A DNA stretch of 64,000 bases, taken from Sva-07 sp963716095 (GTDB lineage: Bacteria > Actinomycetota > Acidimicrobiia > Acidimicrobiales > Ilumatobacteraceae). Made by a program: the position numbers and the translations under genes. The DNA lies in the NCBI GenBank assembly GCA_963716095.1, contig CAVQSV010000016.1:205133-269132 (forward strand), given 5' to 3'. The notes under the pieces are model-generated. The model had not been told where the DNA came from. It worked only from the letters and a program-made list of their open reading frames with translations, and did not search any database. Below are positions 7,989-17,653 of the stretch, piece after piece; the first letter of the stretch is position 1; each line of letters begins with the position of its first letter.

Positions 7989-9330
7989 ATGACCGCGAAG
8001 CCGACGGTGCCGGGCAACTGGGTGTACTCCACCCACATCTACGCCTTCCGCTACGGAACCTTCGCCGACGGCGTGCCCCGGCACGACGACTTCGGCATCA
8101 CCGTGGCCAACGCGGCGCTGGCCAATGCGACCGCATGGAATGTTCCGCTGTACATCGGCGAGTTCACGAACTTCAACCTCGGCATCGACGCGCGCCAGCT
8201 CACCGACGCCGACATGGCCCAGACCAAGGCCTTCCTCACCTGGGCCAAGCAGAACGGAGTCAGTTGGTCGTTCTGGGCATATATGAACCCGTGGCGACCC
8301 ATGACCGTCGTCGACTACGCCACGAACGAGGCCATCCCTGTCGTGAAGAACGCCCTGGAGACCGGGCTCACCGTCGGTGACCCGACCGGGATCAGGACGG
8401 TCGAGTCGTTCAGTCGCTCGCGACCACTGGTATTGGTCGTGATAGTTGATGGGTCCGGTTCAACAGATCCTGATGGCACGGTCACCACGGGACTGGGACT
8501 TCGGCGACACGTCCACCGCCACCGGATCCACCGCGACACACACCTACACAACTGCTGGCACCTACACCGTCACCCTGACCGTCACCGACAACGACGGCGC
8601 CACCAACTCGACCACCCAAAACGTCACCGTCACCAACGGTGGCACCCCCGTCTTCGTTGCTGCGGACGCGTTCGAACGGACCGTGGCAACCGGGTTCGGT
8701 GCCGCTGATGTGGGGGGACCATGGACCGTGACGGGCAGCACTGCGAACTACTCGGTCACTGGTGGCACCGGCCGCATCGACACAGCCGCGGGATCCGGAC
8801 GCCGCGCCTACCTCGGTGACATCGCCGAAGTCGACAACGTCACCAACGTCGATCTTTCACTCGACCGGACAGCCACCGGCAGCGGCGCATACATCTCGCT
8901 TATGAACCGGCGTATAAACGACAGCAACGACTAACAGAATTAATAACGTCAGCATCACACCCGGCCGAATCGCGATGAATCTGATCGCCGTCGAGTCCAC
9001 CGCCGTCACATTCAACAACACCCCCGTCGCCCGACGGCACCACCGTCTCGACACCGGTTGTCGTCGAGATCGAACCGGTCACTCGCAACTTCTGCGACAC
9101 CCACGACGCGAACGGACCTGCCAAACCCACGTTCGTCGGATCACGAGAGTCCAATACCCGCACTGGGTCGGTCAGCACCGTCGTCGAGTCCACCCCACCA
9201 GCCGCGTTCACCGCGACCAGGCCTCCGGCACCAAGGTCACCGCCAATGCAGCACCGATCGCCGCCCACCTCGACGCCACAACCCGCACGACCGTCACGGG
9301 AGCCCATCGGTGCTCTTCCACGCTGATCGG
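7989..9330 (+). pseudogene. Remnant of a secreted GH5-type cellulase with PKD and C-terminal modules
   Basis: From 7989 one frame encodes the C-terminal half of a GH5-like barrel (NWVYSTHIYAF, PLYIGEFTNF with a plausible catalytic Glu, WSFWAYMNPW). It then runs into a PKD repeat (DGSGSTDPDGTVTT) that breaks near 8490. It resumes in another frame with WDFGDTSTATGSTATHTY and TLTVTDNDGATNS. A beta-sandwich-like segment follows (GGPWTVTGSTANYSVTGG) and stops at 8934. Further fragments (PVVVEIEPV, ANGPAKPTFVGS) lie in other frames to about 9300. The N-terminal half, signal peptide and first catalytic Glu are missing. At least three breaks show this is not one intact gene. Confidence 0.6.
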
Positions 9331-9676
9331 CACGACGAAGACGCTCCAGGCGCCATTCGACAAGGGCAAAGGCAAGAATCTCGAAGCAGTGCCGGACGGC
9401 CATCCGTCGGGACGATGGGATCGGGGCGGTCATCTGATCGCGACGTCTACACTACTCGGCCGACAGTGACACGATCCCGACGACGTCGGAGTCGCCCACG
9501 ACGGCCAGGACGGGCGTGAATCTGCATGCACACTTCCGTGAACCGTTGTGAATCCCGAGAACCAGTGAGACGTGAAACTTCAGCGCGGAGGATCTCAGCC
9601 CATCACCCAGATAGCGCCCTGAACGTCGCCCGCGACAGCTGCCACCTCGCACCCCGCCCACTCCCGGTCGGTCTGC
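9331..9676. other. No recognisable gene
   Basis: About 350 bp between the cellulase remnant and the leftward gene ending at 9677. No coding frame with a plausible start and composition, no strong hairpin and no repeat were seen. Confidence 0.5.
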
Positions 9677-10120
9677 TCAGTCGTCGCCGAGCGCGCCCCA
9701 CGATCCGGTGATGGTGGGTGAGACCGCTGTGGCGACGATCAGGTCGCCGGCCCGGATCGTCACCTTCGCCACCAGGTGATCGACGAACTCGGCGATCGGA
9801 TCGAAGGCGCCGGCCTCGTTGATGCGCCACCAGTCCTGCTCGACGTCCAGTTCGGCGCGGTGGACGTCGGTGGTCAGCTCCCTCCAGGTCGCCCCGGGCT
9901 GTGCCGTCACCTCGCCGCGAAGATGCACTTCGAGGTTCGACGGGAAGACCGGTGCGTCGTGCTCGTCGCGAGCGGTCACCGTGACGTCTTCACTCAGGGT
10001 TGCACCGAGATCCGGATCGAACGGTGGCACCTGGATCGAGTACGTCACGACGAGCCGACGCTCGCCCGGGTGGCCGTCGAGGGCTTCGACGCGCAATTGA
10101 GGATCAACGATCATCACCAT
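9677..10120 (-). CDS. Hypothetical soluble protein
   Basis: 147 residues read leftward from ATG 10120 (ATG 10114 is an equally possible start). No signal peptide or membrane segment is present. The sequence has alternating hydrophobic strands (ERRLVVTYSIQVPPF, VTVTARDEH, LEVHLRGEV) and a C-terminal LVAKVTIRAGDLIVAT stretch, suggesting a beta-rich immunoglobulin-like fold. I do not recognise the family. It is divergent from the EF-G2 gene with about 150 bp between them. Confidence 0.6.
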   Translation of the reverse strand: MVMIVDPQLRVEALDGHPGERRLVVTYSIQVPPFDPDLGATLSEDVTVTARDEHDAPVFPSNLEVHLRGEVTAQPGATWRELTTDVHRAELDVEQDWWRINEAGAFDPIAEFVDHLVAKVTIRAGDLIVATAVSPTITGSWGALGDD

Positions 10121-10273
10121 GACTTCATCGTGGTCGGTGGCCTGTGGAACCTCCAGAGACGATGGACCCAATCGCACCAGACGAATACGGGCGGAGCACG
10201 CGTGCTCGGGCCATTGGTCCGTTGCGACGCGTCGTGGACGGATGGAAACTGGTCGGGTACGAAAGGGGTGCCA

Positions 10274-12334
10274 ATGCGACCGTCGCAACAGATCAGGAAC
10301 GTGGTGCTCGTCGGCCACAACGGCAGCGGCAAGACGAGCCTTGCCGAAGCGTTGCTCCTCCGCGCGGGGGTGATCGCGCGAGCCGGCACCATCGAGAAGG
10401 GGTCGACGGTGCTCGACCGTGACCCCGAAGAGCAGACCCGGCAGCAGTCGATCTCGCTCGACGTGGCGTCGTTCGACTGGAAGGACCACCGCATCAACCT
10501 GATCGACACGCCTGGTTACGCCGACTTCCGCGGCGAGGCGCTGCTCGGCATGGCCGCCGCCGACCTCGCCGTCTTCGTCATCGACGGCGTCGCCGGCGTG
10601 CAGTCGCAGGACGAGCTGCTGTGGCGTCACGCCACCGAACTCGGGTTGCCGCGGATGATCTTCGTCAACAAGCTCGACCGCGAGCGATCGTCGTTCGACC
10701 GCACGCTCGCCCAGGTGCGCGAGGTGTTCGGATCGCACGCCGACCCCACCGAACTGCCGATCGGCGAGGAGTCGGGCTTCCACGGTGTCACCGACGTGCT
10801 CACCCATCATGCCTTCGTCTACGACTCAGGCCACGCGGAGCCCGTCGACGTGCCCGCCGACCTCGCCGACGCCGAACGGACCGAGCACGAGCACCTCGTC
10901 GAAGACGTCATCGAACTCGACGACGACCTGCTCGAGCAGTACCTGTCCGGCACCGAGCCGTCGCCGGAGCAGCTCGAACACCTCCTCCACGACGCCGTCG
11001 ACCGAGCGCTTGCGTTCCCGGTGCTCTGCGGCTCGGCCACCGCCCCGATCGGCGCCGACCAGCTCGCCGACTTCATCTGCCGGGTCGGTCCGGCCCCCGG
11101 CGATCGCGGGCCCACGGTCGTCGAGGCCGCCGCCGACAGCGTCGACGTCGACGTCGAGCCAGATGGCGAGCCACTGGCCGTCGTGTTCAAAACGACGATC
11201 GACGAATTCCTCGGCCAGATCTCGATGCTGAAGGTGCTGTCCGGGACGGTTCGAGTCGACGACGTCCTCGTCAACACCCGCTCGGGCGCCCGGGAGCGGT
11301 TGCACCATCTCGTCTCGCTCGTGGGCGGATCCCAGACCCATGTCGACACGGTCGTCGCTGGCGACATCGTGGCCGTCACCAAGCTCGCCAACACCCGCAC
11401 CGGCGACACGCTCGCGCCCGAGGGCACTCCCGTGACCGTGCCGCTTCCGAGGCTGCCTCGTTCCGTGTACGGCGTGGCAATCGCCGCGGCCAAACAATCC
11501 GACGAGGACCGGTTGGCAACCACGCTGCATCGCCTGGTGATCGAGGACCCGACGCTCGCCGTGCACCACGACGACACGACCGGCCAGACCGTCTTGCGCG
11601 GCGGCGGCGAGACCCACGTCCGCGTCGCACTGTCCAGGATCGAACGCGCCGGGGTGAACCTCGACGTCGATGACGTACGCGTCGCCTACCGGTCCCGGCT
11701 CGCCGCCGCGGCCGAAGTGGAGGGCAAGTACAAGAAGCAGAGCGGCGGTCACGGCCAGTTCGGTGTGGCCACCGTGCGTCTCGAGCCACTACCACTCGGG
11801 TCCGGATTCGAGTTCGACAGCGAGGTGACCGGCGGCGCGATCCCGAAGAACCTGATCCCCGCCGTCGGAACCGGTATCGCCGAGGAGATGACCCGTGGCG
11901 GGCCCGACGGTTTCCCGATCGTCGACCTGCGCGCCGTGTGCACCGGCGGCAAGTACCACGCTGTGGATTCGTCGGAAATGAGCTTCAAGATGGCCGGCTC
12001 GCGGGCGCTACGCGAGGCGATCGAGCGCGTGGGCGTCGAGCTGCTCGAACCGGTGAGCGTGATCGACGTCCACGTACCCGCTGTCCACCACGGTGACGTG
12101 CTCGGTGACCTCAACTCGCGGCGGGCTCAGGTACTCGGCACCGACACCGACGAGGCCGGCGTCACGACCGTGCAGGCACTGGTACCGACCGCCGAGATCC
12201 TGCGGTACGCGATCGACCTGCGATCGCTCAGCGGTGGCAGCGGTTCATTCGAGGTCGACCATCACGGCTACCAGCCACTCCCGGCGAACCTCGCCGATCG
12301 AGTGCGGGCCAGCGCCCAAGCGACACACCGGTAG
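10274..12334 (+). CDS. fusA2: Elongation factor G-like protein EF-G2
   Basis: 686 residues. The GTPase domain has P-loop GHNGSGKTS (residues 14-22), switch II DTPGYADF and NKLD (G4). It continues with the EF-G domain II, III, IV and V order (KYKKQSGGHGQFG in domain IV, SGGSGSFEVDHHGYQPLP at the end). Actinobacteria carry such a second EF-G paralogue beside the essential FusA; its exact role in translation or ribosome rescue is unsettled. The start at 10274 follows AAAGGGG with good spacing. Ribosomal protein genes and tuf are absent nearby, which supports the paralogue rather than the canonical gene. Confidence 0.9.
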   Translation: MRPSQQIRNVVLVGHNGSGKTSLAEALLLRAGVIARAGTIEKGSTVLDRDPEEQTRQQSISLDVASFDWKDHRINLIDTPGYADFRGEALLGMAAADLAVFVIDGVAGVQSQDELLWRHATELGLPRMIFVNKLDRERSSFDRTLAQVREVFGSHADPTELPIGEESGFHGVTDVLTHHAFVYDSGHAEPVDVPADLADAERTEHEHLVEDVIELDDDLLEQYLSGTEPSPEQLEHLLHDAVDRALAFPVLCGSATAPIGADQLADFICRVGPAPGDRGPTVVEAAADSVDVDVEPDGEPLAVVFKTTIDEFLGQISMLKVLSGTVRVDDVLVNTRSGARERLHHLVSLVGGSQTHVDTVVAGDIVAVTKLANTRTGDTLAPEGTPVTVPLPRLPRSVYGVAIAAAKQSDEDRLATTLHRLVIEDPTLAVHHDDTTGQTVLRGGGETHVRVALSRIERAGVNLDVDDVRVAYRSRLAAAAEVEGKYKKQSGGHGQFGVATVRLEPLPLGSGFEFDSEVTGGAIPKNLIPAVGTGIAEEMTRGGPDGFPIVDLRAVCTGGKYHAVDSSEMSFKMAGSRALREAIERVGVELLEPVSVIDVHVPAVHHGDVLGDLNSRRAQVLGTDTDEAGVTTVQALVPTAEILRYAIDLRSLSGGSGSFEVDHHGYQPLPANLADRVRASAQATHR

Positions 12335-12385
12335 ACCAACGGCGCCGAGGGTTCGCTCCTGATGGGAAGTCCGGCGACCTCGAGA

Positions 12386-13579
12386 TCAGATCGACTCGAC
12401 GAGGGGCGGTGTCGGTTCGCCGAGCTTGCTCGCATATGTGGAGTGATAGTGGTGCAGTGCCGGTTCGTTGCGGCCGAACACGATGTGATCCAGCACGCCG
12501 GCGTTGGCCGACATCTGCTGTGACTCGCCCATCACGTAGTCCTCGTCGCGGATGATCAGCGCGAAGTCCTGCGCGATGTTGGCGATCATCTCGTTGATCT
12601 CCGCTGCCTCGTCACCGGTCGAGTTGGCGAGCTCACCCTTCATGTAGAAGTCGATCTTGCTCACGTGGCGGCCGGGATCGCCGGCCGTCGGATACGCCCG
12701 AACGAGGAACGCGCCGGCCCGGAAGGGCATGAGGATCACGTTCGGGAAGATCCAGTAGACCGGCAGTCCTGCGACGGTGATGTCCCACTGGTCCTCGGGA
12801 AGGGTCCGCATGTGGTCGATGTCGCGGCGACACAGCACCATCCGGTGCAGGTGAGCTTCCTCGTCGTAGCACTGCACGTTGCCGTGGAAGCTGTTGAACA
12901 AGGTCTCCTTGTGCAGCGACGAGAAGTGGTACGTCTCACCGAAGGTGTCCATCGCCAGCTTCCAGTTGCAGGCGGTGTCGTAGCTGTCGTGATTGATCGG
13001 CACCATCGTGTCGAAGTTCCAGGTGGGGAACTCGTCGTCGAACCACTCCCCCAGCAGCCCGTCGAGATCCATGTCGCCGTCAGGATCGGGGTGCACGAAC
13101 AGCAGCCCGTGACGCTCCTCGGCCGGGAGCGGTCGCAGACCGAGACACTCGGCAGCGACGTCGCCGAAATGGTCCGGCTTCGGTAGGCCGACCAGGTCAC
13201 CCGAGGTGTCGTAGCTCCACGCGTGGAACGGACAGGTGAACCGGCGCTTGGTGCCACGCGACTCGGTCTCGACGATCGCGCCGCGGTGGCGACACGAGTT
13301 GACGAACGCACGGAACGTGCCGTCACCGTCGCGCGTGGCGAGGATCGGGAGCCCCAGGTCGTCCATCGTGAGAAACGAGCCCGACTCGGGCAGGTCGCCC
13401 GTCATGCCGATGCACTGCGGGGTCGCCAGGAAGAACTCGACGCGTTCACGCTCGGCACGGACAGCGTCGGTGTACACGGTGGGATCGAGCCGGCGCAGCC
13501 CACCGGCATCGACGTTGGTGCCCGAATCGAGACGGGCACACAGCTCTTTGATCAGGCGGACCTGTTCGTCACGGCGCAT
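12386..13579 (-). CDS. Rieske non-heme iron oxygenase, alpha subunit
   Basis: 397 residues. The N-terminal Rieske [2Fe-2S] domain has CRHRG (C96, H98) and CPFH (C116, H119). The catalytic domain has the NWKLAMDTFGETYH...H mononuclear iron motif (His near residues 218 and 223). Such enzymes hydroxylate or demethylate aromatic, choline-type or sterol substrates using a separate reductase, none of which is adjacent, so the substrate is unknown. The start was set at MRRDEQ because its upstream extension lacks family-like sequence. Confidence 0.88.
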   Translation of the reverse strand: MRRDEQVRLIKELCARLDSGTNVDAGGLRRLDPTVYTDAVRAERERVEFFLATPQCIGMTGDLPESGSFLTMDDLGLPILATRDGDGTFRAFVNSCRHRGAIVETESRGTKRRFTCPFHAWSYDTSGDLVGLPKPDHFGDVAAECLGLRPLPAEERHGLLFVHPDPDGDMDLDGLLGEWFDDEFPTWNFDTMVPINHDSYDTACNWKLAMDTFGETYHFSSLHKETLFNSFHGNVQCYDEEAHLHRMVLCRRDIDHMRTLPEDQWDITVAGLPVYWIFPNVILMPFRAGAFLVRAYPTAGDPGRHVSKIDFYMKGELANSTGDEAAEINEMIANIAQDFALIIRDEDYVMGESQQMSANAGVLDHIVFGRNEPALHHYHSTYASKLGEPTPPLVESI

Positions 13580-13649
13580 CGGAACAGTGTTCCCGCGAGC
13601 GCGCTGGACAGTCAACTCCCTCCCGATCGAGTCGTTGGGTGTGCTCGTC

Positions 13650-14263
13650 TCACCCCTTGGCGCGCTCGCCGTTCACGGCCTTCGCCACGATCGTGTCGAT
13701 CCTGCGCTGTCGGGTGTCCTGCTTGACTGCGCTGATCACCCACCACAGCATCGCCCTACGGGCACTCGGGGGAACGCGGCCCATGCGGTACGAGCAACCG
13801 GGTCGGAATCGAGGGCGGAGGAGAGATCGTCGGGTTCCACGAGATCCTCCACGGGGTCGAGGATCGTCCACCAACCGTTGCTTCGCGCAACCTCCACCGC
13901 GCGACGTCCGGCGTGGGTCATCAGCCCAGCTGCTTCCATGTCCGCCGCGCGTTGTCGGTTCAGCCGGGTCCATGTGCTCTTCGATTTGCGGGGCGTCAGG
14001 AGCTGCAATCCTCGATCGTCGTCGAGGCGACTCGCCGTCGAGTCGATCCAGCCGAAGCAGATCGCCTCCTCGACCACGGCGGGATAGGGGCACGCAGGTC
14101 TGCCGGTCACGGTCCTCCACGAGCACAGCCAAACGCCGGGCGCAGTGTCGTGATGCGCCTCGAGCCAGGCGCGCCACTGGGCACGGGACTCGGCGTGGTA
14201 GATCGGGTAGCCGAACTTCCACGTCGCCGGGTGAGCGGACGACGAAGGCGGTACCGAACTCAT
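13650..14263 (-). pseudogene. YdeI/OmdA-like protein, frameshifted near the C-terminus
   Basis: Read leftward from ATG 14263: WRAWLEAHHDTAPGVWLCSW, then EEAICFGWIDSTASRLDDDR and TPRKSKSTWTRLNRQRAADM, which are typical of the YdeI/OmpD-associated family. The frame ends early at 13736. The expected C-terminal part (PSARRAMLWWVISAVKQDTR, RRIDTIVAKAV) continues in the next frame to 13650. The break coincides with a run of five G at 13768-13772. One more G would restore the frame, so either a recent indel or a homopolymer error explains it. The family is linked to antimicrobial-peptide tolerance; that role is not demonstrated here. Confidence 0.75.
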
Positions 14264-14395
14264 CGCCCCCGAGAATACGGCGTGCTCAGATCGCCGAACT
14301 GATCATGGGACACGGCCCATCGATGCGCTGACGTCACAGCGGACCGACCACAAGCAGCGTTCCGGCGCTGTCGGCCGATCAGGCAAGATGGGGCC

Positions 14396-14842
14396 ATGCA
14401 AGCGCCTGTCCTCGTCGCCGCCCATCATTCCTCGACCGCTGACCAGGTGGTCGTACGGGCGGCGCGCCTCGCCGTTGCAGTCGGCGCGGAGTTGCATGTG
14501 GTCGGCGTCGTTCAGGATCTCGTGATCGGAGCGGCGGTCGGTCCCGCCGGTGCCGAGGCAGTGACCCGGCAGTCCAACGAGCAACGCAAGACGTGCGAAG
14601 AGGCGCTGGCACATGCAGCGGCGCTGAGCCGCGACCTCGGAGCCGTCGTCACCGAACATCTGGTCCAGGGCGAGCCAGCGGCCCAGATCGCACACGTCGC
14701 AGACACCATCGGCGCCGACCTGATCGTCCTCGGCAGCCGGGGCCTCGACCCGGCCGGCCGCTACGTGCTCGGCAGCGTGCCCGAGAAGGTCTTGTTCGAC
14801 TCTCACGGTCACGATGTCCTCGTCGTTCGAACGACGCCATGA
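14396..14842 (+). CDS. Universal stress protein family, ATP-binding type
   Basis: 148 residues, one Usp domain. It opens with the strand APVLVAAHHSS and ends with the nucleotide-binding signature GSRG-(9 residues)-GSVPEKVL. The adjacent AQIAHVADTIGADLIVLGS strand-helix is diagnostic. It is a cytoplasmic stress or dormancy-related protein. Its stop overlaps an ATG (ATGA, 14839-14842) that would start the thioesterase-like frame. Confidence 0.88.
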   Translation: MQAPVLVAAHHSSTADQVVVRAARLAVAVGAELHVVGVVQDLVIGAAVGPAGAEAVTRQSNEQRKTCEEALAHAAALSRDLGAVVTEHLVQGEPAAQIAHVADTIGADLIVLGSRGLDPAGRYVLGSVPEKVLFDSHGHDVLVVRTTP

Positions 14843-15239
14843 CCCGCGCTACGCCCGCAACGCGACTGGACCCGATCACCGACAACCCCTACTGCTCATC
14901 GGGATGCGCGAGTTGTTCTCGCCGACCATCTCCCTCCCCGGCGTCGACATGGAGATCTGCGAGGTCGATCGCGACACGGGGACGGCATCACTTCGATTCG
15001 AGGTCTCCGATGCACGGGCCAACCAGTTCGGTTCGATTCAAGACGGCGTGGTTGCGACCCTGCTCGACGCCTGCATCGGAATCGCTGGCGCGGCGCGCTC
15101 GGGCGGAGTGCTCGCGATGCCGCTCGCCGAGATGAACGTCAGCTTCATCCGCGCTGCACCGCCCGGGACCATCATGGGATACCGACGCCGTTTCCGGAGG
15201 ATGTCACTGGCTGACATCGACCCTCTGACGATGCGGTGA
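14839..15239 (+). pseudogene. PaaI-like hotdog thioesterase, disrupted
   Basis: The hotdog core is clear from about 14904: SARFEV-like strand, NQFGSIQDGVVATLLDACIG (helix with the catalytic Asp/Gln region), LAEMNVSFIRAAPPGTI. The natural start seems to be the ATGA overlap at 14839, whose first 19 codons read MTRATPATRLDPITDNPYC in one frame. The core is in another frame, so there is a shift near 14895. After residue GTIMG the expected final strands are missing or shifted again. The core may still be expressed from ATG 14904. The likely function was hydrolysis of acyl- or aryl-CoA thioesters. Confidence 0.55.
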
Positions 15240-15297
15240 TCGACAGCGGCCGATCCAGAAGGTACGGTCGGCAGTCGACAACCGATGGGGGTTCGAC

Positions 15298-15597
15298 ATG
15301 TCACACACCGCAGTGGTGGAGTTTCCGTGCAATGAAGGCAAGGGGGCCGGACTGCTGGAGACGCTGAAGGGCGCCCTCGTCGACACCCGAGCCTTCGCCG
15401 GCAACGAGGGGATCGAGACGTACAGCGACCAGGACAATCCAGACCTGGTCGTCCTCTGGGAGAAGTGGGCGACCCGCGCCGACTACGAGGCCTACCTTGC
15501 CTGGCGCATGGAGACGGGGCTCATGGACGTGCTCGCGCCGTTCATGGACACGGCGAGCCTCCGAATCGTGCACCTGCAGTCCCACGAAGACGTCTGA
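15298..15597 (+). CDS. Antibiotic biosynthesis monooxygenase (ABM) domain protein
   Basis: 99 residues forming one dimeric ferredoxin-like ABM fold: AVVEFPCNEGKGAGLLETLK, a long helix, DNPDLVVLWEKWATRADYEAYLAW (the typical second strand and helix) and a terminal strand LRIVHLQS. Members act as cofactor-free monooxygenases, haem-degrading enzymes or small-molecule-binding proteins; the role is unknown here. ATG 15298 follows a GGGGG stretch that can serve as ribosome site. Confidence 0.8.
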   Translation: MSHTAVVEFPCNEGKGAGLLETLKGALVDTRAFAGNEGIETYSDQDNPDLVVLWEKWATRADYEAYLAWRMETGLMDVLAPFMDTASLRIVHLQSHEDV

Positions 15598-15776
15598 CGC
15601 TCGCGCACCCCGCTCGGATGGGGTGACGTCGCGTTCGGTTGCGCAAGTACACCGCGCCACCGGTCGGTGATTGTCAGATCCAGGAAACTCCACGCATGTC
15701 AATTGATTCGGCTCCGGCGAGGGCCGACTCGATTCAAGACTCCGTCACGGTGAACGAGATCCGTGCGCAGCGTCGG

Positions 15777-16277
15777 TCAGTCGCTGGTCGGGTCCGCCGG
15801 GCCCCAGATGGTCGAGGTCGTGGTTCGCGGTTCCTTGCGTTCGTGGGCTTCGAAGAACCTGTCGGACTCCTCGTTGCCGTACAGCGACCACAACACGAAG
15901 ACACCGACGAACAGCGAGAAGACGGCGCGGAAGACATACCCACCGACGTGATGGGCAACCAGCACGTAGATCGCGAATGCCATCGTCAGGAACTGGACGA
16001 CGGCAACGAACAGCCGGATGCCGTCACTCCCGCGCATCAGACCACTGGCGACGACGAAGAGCAGGACGGCCGTGATCGTCTCGCCGAGGATGGTTCCGTT
16101 GAACACGCCACCGGACATCGGTGACCCTTCGCGCTCGAGGAAGTCGAGGACCTCACTGCGCCAGACGAGCAGCGAGACCGCAGAGATCGCAGCGAGAAAC
16201 GCTTGAACGTACAAGATCACTGCGATGAACGAGACGACACCGGGTCGACGCACAGGCTGTTGAGCAGAAGGAGTCAC
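15777..16277 (-). CDS. Four-helix membrane protein
   Basis: 166 residues. Hydrophobic segments are at about residues 13-38, 61-82, 90-110 and 114-135. The C-terminal tail is hydrophilic (NEESDRFFEAHERKEPR). The layout resembles actinobacterial small 'DUF' membrane proteins of the DoxX/DUF-type, but I cannot name one. No operon partner; it is divergent from the lipoprotein gene downstream. Confidence 0.7.
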   Translation of the reverse strand: MTPSAQQPVRRPGVVSFIAVILYVQAFLAAISAVSLLVWRSEVLDFLEREGSPMSGGVFNGTILGETITAVLLFVVASGLMRGSDGIRLFVAVVQFLTMAFAIYVLVAHHVGGYVFRAVFSLFVGVFVLWSLYGNEESDRFFEAHERKEPRTTTSTIWGPADPTSD

Positions 16278-16401
16278 GAATCCACCTCGATTTCGAAGGT
16301 TGCCTGTTCGAACCTAGCTCGCCGACGAAACCGCCGCACGTAACTGGGTTGAGCACTTCTCCCCTGTCGCGGACCTGGCGGAGGTCGCACGCTGCAGGTG
16401 T

Positions 16402-16418
16402 CGGAGTGGTCCACTCCG
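16402..16418. promoter_or_regulatory. 17-bp palindrome upstream of the lipoprotein gene
   Basis: Perfect 8-bp arms CGGAGTGG / CCACTCCG around T16410. It ends 22 nt before the ATG at 16441 and just ahead of the GGAGAGGAGG ribosome-site-like stretch. It could be an operator or an RNA hairpin limiting initiation; only the symmetry is observed. Confidence 0.4.
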
Positions 16419-16440
16419 GAGAGGAGGCACCGATCGTGCG

Positions 16441-17052
16441 ATGTGGTCGCAGTCGTTCTTGGCGCTCCTGATGCCGATGACGGCATGTGGGAGCGATGCC
16501 GATTCCGACTCGGATGCCTCGAACGCGCTCACCGCCGAGCAGGAAGCCCTCGTCGAAGAGCTCCAGGAGTTGGCGACCGACGACGAGGAGGTATCGGGCG
16601 AAGGACTCGAAGAGGCCGCCGAACGATCGTCTGCGGCCGCTGGCGCCGCAGTCGCCATCGATCTCTCACCCTGTGATCTCGTCACGGCCACAGAGATCGA
16701 GACGGTCACCGGTTTCGTCGTTGAACAGGTGAGCGACATGCCGCCCATCGATTGCCGTTTCGACCTCGAGGCGGACAGCGACCTCTACGTCGTCACCGCG
16801 GTCGATGACGCCGAAGGCCGTCTCGGAGGTCCTGCGGCGATCTTCCTGAGGCATGAGGACGAGGGCAGCGAGAGCCCCTTCGAGCCGGTCGAGGATGTGG
16901 GCGAGCGAGCGCTCTACGCCGGGCGCGGGCTCTCGGTCGATGCCGGTGGTGGCCGCTACTTCTTCATCGGCGTCGGAGGCCAATATCTCGAGTTGGCAGA
17001 ACCCCGTGACCAGTTGATCGCGTTGGCAGCGTCGGCCCTCACTCGCATCTGA
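16441..17052 (+). CDS. Putative lipoprotein, DUF3558-like
   Basis: 203 residues. The N-terminus MWSQSFLALLMPMTACGS has a lipobox-like PMTAC but no positive charge before the hydrophobic stretch, which is unusual and may mean the true start lies elsewhere. An acidic, Ala/Glu-rich linker is followed by a domain beginning DLSPCDLVTATEIETVTG and PIDCRFDLEA with paired cysteines. This pattern resembles secreted DUF3558-type lipoproteins of actinobacteria. Function unknown; probably extracytoplasmic. Confidence 0.65.
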   Translation: MWSQSFLALLMPMTACGSDADSDSDASNALTAEQEALVEELQELATDDEEVSGEGLEEAAERSSAAAGAAVAIDLSPCDLVTATEIETVTGFVVEQVSDMPPIDCRFDLEADSDLYVVTAVDDAEGRLGGPAAIFLRHEDEGSESPFEPVEDVGERALYAGRGLSVDAGGGRYFFIGVGGQYLELAEPRDQLIALAASALTRI

Positions 17053-17175
17053 ACGCTCGCCCGGAGATGCGCGAGGAGTGAACGGGCCGGGAGAACGGAG
17101 CGCTGCGGGCGTCTGGTCGAGCGGCCGTCTGGGCTTTGGTAGTCTCGGTGCACCAATCGGCGCAAGGGGGTTGCC

Positions 17176-17604
17176 ATGGAAACGTCCACTGTTCTGTCGG
17201 CGCCGGCGGAGACCCTGCTGGGGTCCGACGCCGTCGCTCACGTCTGGACCGAGAACCGCGACGGTTCACCACAGGTGTCGGTCGTCTGGGTGGTCATCCG
17301 GGACGACGAGATCGTCTTCGGGTGCGACCGATCGAGCCAGAAGGCGATCAATCTTCGGCGGAACCCGTCGATCGTGCTGTCGATCGAGGACGACATCCGA
17401 AACGAACAGGGATTCCAGCGTCACTTGGTGATCCGCGGAAAAGCCACCATCGAGGATCGCCCGGATCCGGCGCTCATGGACCGACTCGCCAAGAAGTACG
17501 CCGGGCTCGACCGTCATCCGCTGGCGATGCGTGACGCCCCGACGTCGGTGGTCGTGCGAGTGGCAATCGATCGCATCAGCGGCGTCGGCCCCTGGGTCGG
17601 CTGA
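17176..17604 (+). CDS. PPOX-class flavin/F420-dependent oxidoreductase
   Basis: 142 residues forming a split beta-barrel: AHVWTENRDGSPQVSVVWVV, VFGCDRSSQKAINLRRNP, VLSIEDD and HLVIRGKATIE. This is the pyridoxamine-phosphate-oxidase-like fold used in actinobacteria with F420 or FMN. The substrate is unknown. It starts at ATG 17176 after GGGGG (17167-17171). Palindrome copy 2 follows its stop codon. Confidence 0.82.
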   Translation: METSTVLSAPAETLLGSDAVAHVWTENRDGSPQVSVVWVVIRDDEIVFGCDRSSQKAINLRRNPSIVLSIEDDIRNEQGFQRHLVIRGKATIEDRPDPALMDRLAKKYAGLDRHPLAMRDAPTSVVVRVAIDRISGVGPWVG

Positions 17605-17609
17605 CGTTA

Positions 17610-17632
17610 CGTTTGGTGTCTGACACCAAACG
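17610..17632. repeat. Recurrent GGTGTC palindrome, copy 2
   Basis: A perfect 23-bp palindrome with arms CGTTTGGTGTC and GACACCAAACG around T17621. It begins 5 nt after the PPOX stop and lies between two convergent genes, so here it could serve as a bidirectional transcription stop, although no T-run follows. Confidence 0.75.
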
Positions 17633-17653
17633 CAACAGCGACGATGGTGGGCG

